Assembly: GCA_023014485.1 (NCBI GenBank)
Contig: JAJOZX010000090.1
Location: 349,501-413,500, forward strand
Length of the DNA: 64,000 bases
Reading direction: 5' to 3'
Origin: Bathynomus jamesi
Taxonomy: Eukaryota > Arthropoda > Malacostraca > Isopoda > Cirolanidae
Shown here: positions 53,869-62,439 of the stretch, one piece after another
How positions within the stretch are numbered: the first letter of the stretch is position 1
Layout of the letters: each line of letters starts with the position of its first letter
The notes under the pieces: generated by a model
The model's input: only the letters and a program-made list of their open reading frames with translations
Told to the model about the DNA's origin: nothing
The model's database searches: none
Translations under genes and position numbers: made by a program

Positions 53869-54071
53869 ATTATTTTGAAGAGACCAAAAGTGAAAAACGT
53901 ATCGACTTTGAAAAATTTTGTAAGTTATTTGTGAATTCATTGTTCGTTTAAAGTATAGTGTCTTTCTCTTCGTCATATTGGAAATAAATTACTGAAAGTA
54001 ACAACGCTTTTATAGTTATTTCATTTACTTCATTTTTTTCCCCTTTTATCATCTCTATATAAATAAATCAT

Positions 54072-54109
<38 letters not shown>

Positions 54110-54110
54110 A
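54072..54110. repeat. (ATT)n microsatellite
   Basis: About 13 ATT units. Confidence 0.97.
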
Positions 54111-54144
54111 TTATTAGTCAAAGTAGCAGTATACTCGACGTTCA

Positions 54145-54372
54145 GATTAAGAGGACTGCATTGCACTGCATTGCGGGCATTTGCCCTTGGCCCTTCCTTC
54201 CTGCATAAAAAAACTTGCAAATTATGATCAGACATGACCTTGCAGCACTGTTTTATATATACACATGTGTGTATGTATATATATATATATATATATATAT
54301 TTGAGAGGAGGGGCAACAAGCTTGATCTTCGTGAAATGAGGAATCATCGCACGGAACATTTGAAAGGTTGAA
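54145..54372 (+). repeat. LINE 3' fragment, (TA)n, and tail-like repeat copy 2
   Basis: 54172-54210 repeats GCGGGCATTTGCCCTTGGCC, the 3' end of the 15864 LINE. After a TA tract (54277-54301), 54302-54372 repeats the element at 13898 (AAGCTTGATCTTCGTGAAAT and so on). Confidence 0.75.
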
Positions 54373-54440
54373 AAGTATATCAGTTTTGCATGCTGATCGT
54401 TCAATTTCCTTAAACTTGATTTCTTCCATTACTTGATATA

Positions 54441-54666
54441 CACGGTGAACCAAAAGTAGGTGGACAGTAGGTTGAATACGGTTTGTGTTATATTATATTA
54501 TAACTATGGTGTTCATTATAACTATGGTGTTTGTGTTTTATTATATTAAATATTATAACTAAATTTATTTAAATTTTATTTTGTATTATAGTATACAAAA
54601 AAATTAAATATGTATTCTCAAAATAAACGTTATCATTTACTGTCCACCTACATTTGGTTCACCCTA
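54441..54666. mobile_element. Tc1/mariner-type MITE, 226 bp
   Basis: Ends CACGGTGAACCAAAAGTAGG and the complement of TAGGGTGAACCAAATGTAGG match over about 30 bp and are flanked by TA. It is non-coding and AT-rich, with a short direct repeat near 54480-54540. Confidence 0.85.
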
Positions 54667-54699
54667 TACATTTCTAAACACGCCACCTGAAGCAACTGC

Positions 54700-55770
54700 A
54701 CTCACACTTACTTCCTGTTCACTTAACAGCTCGCTAAAATACTCTTTCAGTCTCTCGCTTATTTGCTTATCCTACACCCACAAATTGCTATTCTTATATT
54801 TATTTCATATTACCAATCATTCTATCAGAATGACCTTTGTACGTCCTCCTTTTTTGCAGATTAACGTTCTGTTCTCCAAATGCTGCTCGTTCAATCTCTC
54901 TGTGTATTTTTTTACCACTCATTCAATATTTTCTTGCATTGTTTAACTCATCACATCTCCTTTCATCTCTGTCCGACTGCATTTGTTACATTCTCTCCAT
55001 GACTAGCATCTTTTCTTTCACTGTATTCTTCGCATCAGCGTTCCACTATGCATTCGCCTTTCCCTTCACTCCATTTCGTTTACACCACATACATGATAAG
55101 TTGTCGCCACTATATGTTCTTGATACACATTCCGCAGCATATTCCGTACATCCATTTGTTTATCATCCATCTCTCCCACAACTTGATCTACAGTTTTTCT
55201 GTACTCTGTTGGCACTGCATTAGAATTTAGCCTTTCAACTTTTATTCTCTGTCTTTCCACTGTCTCTCTTCCTTTTATGCCAAACACCAACCAACTTAAC
55301 TTTACCCAATACAATCATATGATCTGACAACCCCCATTCAACCCCGGCATAGCTTTTGCATTGTATACAACCTCCAGCTTTTGTTTACTCACTATGATAC
55401 ATAATCTATCATACCCTTCTCCGCTCTTTCTTATCTCTCTCATTTATGGATGTCATTCTTCTGGAAGTGATTTTATAATACGCAGACTTTCCAAGCACAA
55501 TTCTTTCATTTTATCGCCAATGTCATTCATTCCGAACATACCATGCTTATCAGTCATTCCCAGATCAAGGCCACCTCCCATTTTCCCATTCAGATTACCC
55601 ATTATAACAATTCTATACGTATTTCCCCATGCTTCCAAGAATATCAGTTAGCATATTCCAGAAATTATTCTTCTCTTTTACACATGTATTTTCACATGGC
55701 GCTTATGCTACAATCATTGCTACTTTCACTCTATTGAACTTAAACTTAGCAAACAGGCATCTGTCGCAAA
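54700..55770 (-). pseudogene. RTE-like LINE, endonuclease region
   Basis: The minus strand reads IVIMGNLNGKMGGG then MTDKHGMFGMNDIGDKMKEL (55638-55453), the late endonuclease block of RTE-type or craniofacial-development-protein-2-like LINEs (relatives have GDLN/GDFNAKVG). Further on, IKVERLNSNAVPTEYRKTVD (55314-55066) and VCGVNEMEGKGEC match the linker before the reverse transcriptase. Decayed linker sequence continues to about 54700. No reverse transcriptase catalytic motif is present, because the copy stops there. Stops and frame changes are frequent. Confidence 0.75.
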
Positions 55771-56496
55771 CGCATTCAAATTCCGCCATATATTCTTGTC
55801 ACTCACCTTTCATCATCAGAGCCAGTGGGGTACCCAAGGGTGGGGATTGGAGTTCAGCAGAGCATTTTTTTCCCTTAAGATTAGACTGCCTTCCCTTTCT
55901 TGTATACAAAATAGAACAAAAATGCTCTATGATGTCAGTGACGATTTGGATGAGCTCAATAAAAAACATGAAAACTGGATATTGTCACATATGGTATGTA
56001 AATTTGTAAAAAATAAGTGAACAGTGTTTAATACTTACATGTTTAAATTTACTGCAAAAACATTTTTAGGCCCCGTCAGTCCCCTTCTTCTCAATAAAAA
56101 AGAAAATTTCTTCATACTCAATTCCACACTGTTTATTCCTTTCCACTCAACATCGCCATTCCCTTTCAGATTGGTTTCGCACAGACCAAATAAGTCAAAA
56201 CGTCCGTCTTAAAAAATATTGGCTACTTGCATCGCCTTTGCATCCTCTAACACTTCACATGGTCGCTTGTAGTAGAGTATTTTTCAAACCTTGTAGTTTT
56301 TTTTTCCAATCTTGTTAAGCAGAATGAGGAGGAGGATGCAACCATATATAGTCATAACATAATTGAATATATCAATAAACGTATAATCATAATCAAATTT
56401 GCACATAAATCCTAAATATTTATGTTCATTCTAAATTAAATGCTTTATTGATTTTAGGATTTTAACTCAGTTTATTAGTAAAAGATGACAGTGAAA
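55771..56496. other. mostly unassigned; possible hAT end at 55822
   Basis: CCAGTGGGGTACCCAAGGGT at about 55821 resembles the left end of the hAT at 29042, but no matching right end or duplication was found. Confidence 0.3.
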
Positions 56497-56539
56497 GGCT
56501 AACTAGAGAAGGCTGGAGGCCCTGATCTTCAGGTGATCC
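56497..56539. mobile_element. end of the GGATCACCTGAAG MITE family
   Basis: About 43 bp identical in order to the right end of the MITE at 57026-57227 (GCTAACTA(A/G)AGAAGGCTGG then GGCCCTGATCTTCAGGTGAT). It is followed by AGATAGGG, the complement of the PLE target site CCCTATCT. Confidence 0.85.
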
Positions 56540-56860
56540 AGATAGGGCAAAGAGGAAGCCGTACTTTATGTGTTTAGGGAGACCATATAAAATACCAGGA
56601 GCAGTGCCATAATAATAATCTACCAGTATGTTATTAGATTTCAAAGATCTGAGATAATTATTAATTTTACCCTCCAGCTTAATAATATACTTATAAACAT
56701 CTTCTAACTTCTGAAATTTCGAAACGTTCGATAAAATATTGAACATCTAATCCGGTTTATTTAGAAGAACCACACCGTTACGCTTGTCTGATTTACAGAT
56801 AATGATATTAGTATCCGATTTAAGATTTTGCACTATATTAAAATCATAAGAAAATAAAGA
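56540..56860 (-). pseudogene. Penelope-like element, front of reverse transcriptase (inverted half)
   Basis: Reading down from about 56850: NLKSDTNIIICKSDKRNGVV, LLNKPD, ILSNVSKFQKLEDVYKYI, KINNYLRSLKS and GTAPGILYGLPKH. These are the early PLE reverse transcriptase blocks. After a one-base shift it reads HKVRLPLCPI into the target site at 56540. The matching continuation ILSANDSTIDP begins on the other strand at 57231. The half is therefore inverted relative to its partner. Confidence 0.88.
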
Positions 56861-57025
56861 ACAAAATATCCTAAAACTCTTAAAAGAGAACTAAAACCCA
56901 CGAACTAAATACCTTATCCTTTCAAGGCCAGAATTTTTTGTAGGGTTAAGTTCTGAGTGCGTGTATTTGAAATGCTACCAATTTATACCGGTCGTCATAA
57001 AGGATTAAATTATGGCAGAATTCGG

Positions 57026-57227
57026 GGATCACTTGAAGATCAGGGCCCCTAGCCTTCCTTAGTTAGTCTTATAAGCCTAACTAAGAAAATATCACGAACT
57101 AACCTAACCAATCGTTAGGCCAACTGTACGCCCTTGACGAATGGTTAGGTTAGGTCGTGATATTTTCGTTAATTAACCTTATAAAGCTAACTAAAGAAGG
57201 CTGGGGGCCCTGATCTTCAGGTGATTC
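57026..57227. mobile_element. MITE, GGATCACCTGAAG family, inserted in the PLE
   Basis: It runs from GGATCACTTGAAGATCAGGG to the complement GGTGATTC, about 202 bp. It is followed by CCCTATCT (57228-57235), the same 8 bp found next to the partial copy at 56540-56547 (inverted). The interior holds the GATTGGTTAGG-type module as an imperfect palindrome (57088-57178). Confidence 0.9.
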
Positions 57228-57228
57228 C

Positions 57229-58760
57229 CCTATCTTGTCTGCCAATGATTCTACTATTGATCCTATAACACGTAATCAATTTACTTTACGTGATTCTTTT
57301 ATGTTTGTCGATTTTATCGAATCTATTAATAAAACTGGTTATTACACGACTGATGTAGAATCTCTTTTTAATAACGTACCTGAAGAGAAGACCCGTAACA
57401 TTATAGCTAATAATTTGTTTCGAAATAATGTTGATACTTTTGGCCTGAATAAGTTTAATTTCTCGCGTTTGTTATATCTTACAGTGAACGATACTTCTTT
57501 TAAATTTAACGTACAACCATACGAACAATTAGAGAGGGTGGCTATGGGTTCTCTCTTAGGTTCATCGTTTGCTAATAGGTTTTTGTGTCATTATGAACAG
57601 ATCTGGCTACATCAGGGGTTCTTAACCTTTTTAGGCTGCGATCCAAATTCTGGTCTCGGGGCGAGCTCGGCGACCAATGCCTTCAAACAGTTCACTCGTA
57701 ATAGATAATAAAATAAATAATGATGGTAACATAATTAGGGATAACATAAATAAATGATAAATGACAATTTAATGACCCAAGTTTGGGTCGCGTCCCAGAG
57801 GTTAAGAACCCCTGGGCTACATGATTGCCCCTCACAATTTCGTCCTGTTGCTTATAAACGTTCTGTGGGTGATTGGTTTATTGTTTAAACACAAAGATGA
57901 TGTTCCTCTTTTTCTCGAGTACATGAACTCTCGTCATCAGAATTTTTGGATTTACTATGGAAACTGAGTCAAATGATAAACTCCATTTTCTCGACGTTTT
58001 GGTTATTCGCGGTACTTCTTCATTTACTACTTCGGTTGAGTGAAAGAGAACCACTACTCTGCTTGGTACCAATTATTTTAGTTCAATTCCTTTTATTTTT
58101 AAAATTACTAGTTTGAAATGCAGAATTATCAGAGCTTTAAGAATCTCCCCTTTTTGGTTATTTCATGGGGAGTTCGAGTATCTTAGATAATTTTCCCATT
58201 TTAATCTTTATCTATCGAAGTTGACTGATAATGGTATTCATGATTTCTTAAATGATGTTTATTAATCTAAACAATTGTCTCTTACCGTCCCTAAGCTTAA
58301 AATTTATGTTAAGTTGCCTATTTTAAAATTTTCCAACTTCGTTGGTATGCTTAAGAATTTACTGAATAGATATTTTCCTCATTGTCAGTTTGCTTTTCTT
58401 ACTTTAAATAATTTGTCTCTTCACATTTTTTAATCATAAAGATAGACTCTCGTTTCTTCGAGATCCTCTGTTGTTTACTTGTTTTCGTGTGCGAGTCGCA
58501 ATGTATGATAGGTCAAGCATGACAGCAATTGAGACAGAGGGTGGACAAGCATGAAAGTATCTCTCATAGGTCTGGTTGATCTGTGTCTAATCCAGAATTT
58601 TCGTCTATATCTAATCATTCTGTAAGTTGTGATCATCCGTTTAATATAAATAATTTTTCTATTTTATCATCTTCCGCTAATGCCGTTGATCTGAGAATAA
58701 CGGAGTCTATATTTATCCAATAACTCCATCCGTCCCTTAATTAATATATTTGGCTGCTCC
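57229..58760 (+). pseudogene. Penelope-like element: reverse transcriptase rest and GIY-YIG nuclease
   Basis: PILSANDSTIDPITRNQFTL leads to GYYTTDVESLFNNVPEEKTR (motif A with catalytic Asp) and RVAMGSLLGSSFANRFLCHY (relatives have MGSPLSP). The MITE 57613-57814 interrupts at WLHD. Beyond it come CPSQFRPVAYKRSVGDWFIV, where relatives have YRRYVDDTF, and KLHFLDVLVIRG. The GIY-YIG part is decayed but readable near 58490-58740: RQRVDKHESISHRSG, FSSISNHSVSCDHP, LRITESIFIQ. The catalytic YVDD is damaged (SVGD). It would copy RNA primed at nicked or exposed DNA ends; this copy cannot. Confidence 0.9.
57613..57814. mobile_element. hAT-type MITE in the PLE, 202 bp
   Basis: Ends CAGGGGTTCTTAACCTTTTT and the complement of CAGGGGTTCTTAACCTCTGG are hAT-like. 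GGCTACAT is duplicated exactly (57605-57612 and 57815-57822). Excising it restores the PLE frame EQIWLHDCPSQF. Confidence 0.94.
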
Positions 58761-58928
58761 CATAAAACTTAAATATTGTCTAAACTATCCAACTTTTACT
58801 TATTGTCTACAATGAATTTATGTATTCTAGTTTTACTTTTTGTCTGTGATATTTAAGTTTTATAACTTCATTTTGCTTTCATAGTTTTGCTTTTCTTTTA
58901 TGTATTCGTTTGGGTTATCTTTTTAAAT

Positions 58929-58968
58929 TTGCTGAAGATGAATCCAGTTGAGATTCGAAACGTCCTGT
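58929..58968 (+). ncRNA. hammerhead-like motif at PLE 3' end
   Basis: CUGAAGA, U, helix II GAAUC/GAUUC, GAAA, loopless helix III ACGU, cleavage triplet GUC. It lies about 170 bp past the GIY-YIG coding region, where PLE terminal repeats carry hammerheads. Helix I is weak in this copy. Confidence 0.6.
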
Positions 58969-59014
58969 TGTGGAACAAGTGTTTTATGCAGTCGCCTTGG
59001 CCTTCATCCTCCTG

Positions 59015-59016
<2 letters not shown>

Positions 59017-59066
<50 letters not shown>

Positions 59067-59084
59067 TATATATATATATATATA
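59017..59084. repeat. (TA)n microsatellite
   Basis: TA units with one AATT interruption, between the PLE end and the next transposon. Confidence 0.95.
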
Positions 59085-59121
59085 TAGGGTGGGAGGAAAG
59101 TACTTAAGGATTTTATATATA

Positions 59122-59626
59122 CAGTGGACCCCCGTTTAACGATCGTAAGTGGTGCAAAAAAACCATCGGTACACGAAAAAATCGTTACACGAACCCATTA
59201 TAACATGTATATGGCCTAATTGGTACAAATGTTTCGAAAATACACTCTTGCAAGACTTAAAAATACTAATTTTCCATGTTTAAAAGGATATTTTAACAAT
59301 ACATGATATTTTAACACCAAAAATGTATTATAACTTATTTTGCTGTAAATAAATAATAAAAACAATTAAATAAACATAATTAAATGAAGAAATAAATAAA
59401 GAAATTATTTACCTTAAAAGGTTGGTGGAGTGTAACATGGATGAAAATCGATGGTGGTATTCGTGGGGTTGGAGGAGAAAATTATTGTTGGAAGGAGAAT
59501 CTCCTTCAATCGTGAATTTGGCGCGATCGTTCAAAAATCGTTACACGGGCAATATATTCTCAATGAGGCTTGATCGTAACACGATTTAATCGTAACACGA
59601 ACCAATCGGTAAGCGGGGGTCCACTG
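59122..59626. mobile_element. pogo/Tigger-like MITE, 505 bp
   Basis: Ends CAGTGGACCCCCGTTTAACG and the complement of CAGTGGACCCCCGCTTACCG lie between TA pairs (59120-59121 and 59627-59628). Short strings such as ATCGTTACACGAA recur near both ends. It is non-coding. Confidence 0.88.
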
Positions 59627-59761
59627 TACAACTATTTAGTTAACAACTTATATATGGATAAGCGTTCAAATGAAACAAATCAAGCAAAAAGTCTATAAGA
59701 ATTTTATTTCTACAAATATTTTGTTAAATTGTTATTTAATCTTCAAAGAGTTCTCCATCCG

Positions 59762-60801
59762 CTATGATACGTTTGTGGATTCTCTCGTGAAATTCTCCAT
59801 TGTTCTTCTAAACATATTGAGTGGGCTCCTTTTCAGTTCTTCATCTATTGTGCGGCCGAGGGTATTCACATTGGATAGATGAAACCAGGAGTGTAGAGTT
59901 TGCCACGCAAATAAGCCCAAACCCACTAGCCAGAAATCACATGGGGTTAAGGTTAAATCAGGTGATCTGGCTGGCCACTCGATGGGACCTCGCCGCCCAA
60001 TCCATTTTCCTTCAAGGTTCGTATCCAGAATCTCACGGGCAGCTGCAGAATAATGTGGCGGTGCTCCATCATGCTCACAAAGCCAATTCTTGCCAACGCC
60101 ATTAGTAAACTGTGGCAAACTTTTCTCTTAATACCAGGCAATAGCGTTTTCCATCCATCGTATCTCTCGATATGTCAAAGGAAACGAGTCCTGAATAACC
60201 AATGTACGCCCAAACTTGTAGTGTAGCCGTTTTAACGGGTTTACTCAATCGTATTCTGGGATTTTTTTCGCCCAGTAGTGAACATTATGTTTGTTTCCGT
60301 TACTCGTTAAACCGAAGACACATTCATCTGAAAATTTTATCTTTCGAACAAAATCTGGATCACGGTTGAACTTTTGTCTCATTGTTTCAGCAAACTGCAG
60401 CAGTCTTTCCGAATCATCGTTGTATATGAGCTTAGAGTAAATGGGTTTGTAATCTCGGTACCCCTGTGATTTCAATATTTTTGCTACTGAAAATTTGGAA
60501 ATACCCAATTCCTGTGCGACTTTTGTCGTTAAAGTTGTTGGAGCGACTTGAAAATTGGCGAGGACATTTTCTTTTTTTCTCGTGTCGCCGTTACTGGCCT
60601 TCTGGTTCTTGGACGATCTTTTACCAGGCTCCCTGTTTCCAAAAGTTTGAGCTTCCAGTTTCGAAGAGTAGGTGCATTTGGTAGTGGTTTATTATATTTT
60701 CCTTGAAATAAACGCAAATTTTCTTCACAATTATTATAAGAAATAGCCGATGATACAAGATACACTTTTTCTTCATTACTGCATTCCATCCCTACTGACA
60801 T
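59762..60801 (-). pseudogene. DD41D-type transposase, several frame changes
   Basis: Piece 1 (60801-60529): MSVGMECSNEEKVYLVSSAI and a helix-turn-helix region ending RPRTRRPVTATR. Piece 2 (60508-60245): a second helix MGISKFSVAKILKSQGY and IKFSDECVFGL with the first Asp. Piece 3 (60118-59762): CEHDGAPPHY with the second Asp and RSPDLTLTPCDFW with the third. A six-base duplication (LT repeated) lengthens the last spacing from 41 to 43. After CDFW the sequence diverges from the usual LWG. Confidence 0.87.
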
Positions 60802-60986
60802 GGTGCTGACTGGGGCTAGGACCTAGGGCCTAGGGCCTTCCTGTTCTAGCCTAGGTTTATTCCTGGCCTTGTATAGATGCTTTGAAAAGCATCGACTGCA
60901 GTGATATCATTGGAATTTATTTATTTATTATTAATTAACAAATTATTTGTATGTATAAAATCCTTAAACACTTTTCTCCGACCCTG

Positions 60987-61744
60987 TGTCTATATATATA
61001 TATATATTATATATATTATATATATATATATATACGCACAGTAAGTTGCATAGATAATTATGGAACCGTTAATTATTTTTAATTGGGGTCACCAGGTGCT
61101 TTGTACCAGTCATTGAAGTCAATATATCGCGGCTTTTTCCTGTACTGAATATCATTTATACTCATTAAAATTGTCATATTGCATTAATTAGAATGTGTCG
61201 TACATTGCCTGAACTGTAAGGATTAACTGTTAATTACGATGAAGGACAATGTACATAATCTATAAAATAGAAGATAAAGAACTTGTTACACGAAGAAACA
61301 CGAATGATTTAGTGTGAGTGACGAATGACGAAACTTGCGCTATGAAGGTCTATCAAGGGCTTTGGAAGAATTGTTGATCCTTCGTGATCCGAGACTAGTC
61401 CAAGACTGACGTCTCTTTGAGTATTCTTCACTGACGTTCTTTGTGACTTAATTTTCTGGAACTTTTCTAATTTCGGCGAGAAAATCAAAGGTGGAATTTA
61501 TCAGAAGGCTAAATGAATGTAATCCGTCCCATAACTTGATGACCTTTATTGTGAGCTTTTATGGATGCTTTCCTGACAATCTCCTTAGTTTTGGGGACTT
61601 TGTCTCTTCTGGTAAGCGCAAAATTTGTGATTCTTATCGAGGTTGAGAATTGCTTGTTCCGGTAGAAGTCTGATTCGTGAGAAAAGATTATATATACGAA
61701 AAAAAATATATATATATATATATAAGCTTATATATATATATACA
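60987..61744. other. unassigned DNA
   Basis: No gene or mobile element was recognised. TA tracts lie at both margins. Confidence 0.45.
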
Positions 61745-62410
61745 CACTAAGAACGTTCAGAAGAAGGGACAGGACAGTAATGATTCCGTTGCTAAAAACA
61801 TTGATTATACCAAAACTTGAATACTGCTCAGTCTTGACGTCCCCATACAAAAAAGAAGAAACTAATAGACTAGAAGAAACGCAGAGACATTTCACAGCAA
61901 TGATTGATGGCTGCAAAGAGCTCAACTACTGGGAAAGACTACGTAAACTAAATCTGTACTCCCTGGAAAGAAGAAGAGAGAGGTACACCCATAATCTACA
62001 TATGGAAAATGATTGAAAAACTGGTACCAAACCTCAAACTAAACCCAATTACCATTCAAACAACGCTGGAAAATAGGAAAGGCAAAATGTGTAGTGTTCC
62101 GAAATTAAAGGCCCGACAAGGGACCTCTTCAACACTGAAGGAAAATAGCTTAGTTGTTCGGAGGCCAAGACTTTTTAACCAGCTTCCAAAGGACCTCAAA
62201 AACGTCACAGGGGTCAAAGTTGAAGTCTGTAAGAGGAGACTAGATGCCTGGCTCAGGGCCGTACCAGATGAGCCGGTTGTACATGGCTATGTGCGGTGGA
62301 GAGCGCAAGAAAGCAACTCGCTCCTCCACCAAGCCAGGCCTAGAGGCGGGACCACCAGCTTGACTTTCGTGTGAAAAGAGACCAACACACGGAACATCAA
62401 CGAGGTTAAT
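61745..62410 (+). pseudogene. 5'-truncated LINE copy, C-terminal tail
   Basis: Same family as 12470 and 36021. It begins RTFRRRDRTVMIPLLKTLII then PKLEYCSVLTSPYKKEETNR. One frameshift separates this from RRPRLFNQLPKDLKNVTGVK and YVRWRAQESNSLLHQARPRG, to a TGA at 62372-62374. The 3' end has AACGAGGTTAATGAGGTT then (TA)n. It is the most complete of the short copies and shows what is deleted at 13541. Confidence 0.92.
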
Positions 62411-62439
62411 GAGGTTTTATATATATATGAATGAAAATG

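Larger units (their letters stand above)
59085..60986 (-). mobile_element. DD41D-type element with a nested Tigger-like MITE
   Basis: The left end TAGGGTGGGAGGAAAGTACT and the complement of the right end CAGGGTCGGAGAAAAGTGTT pair over about 37 bp, inside (TA)n on both sides. Without the nested 505-bp MITE it is about 1.4 kb. The end sequence GGGTGGGAGGAAAGTA resembles that of the 894-2269 element. Confidence 0.88.

Noticed and set aside
55821..56220. A second copy of the 29042 hAT element
   Set aside because: Only the first ~20 bp resemble its end; no right end, duplication or coding similarity found.
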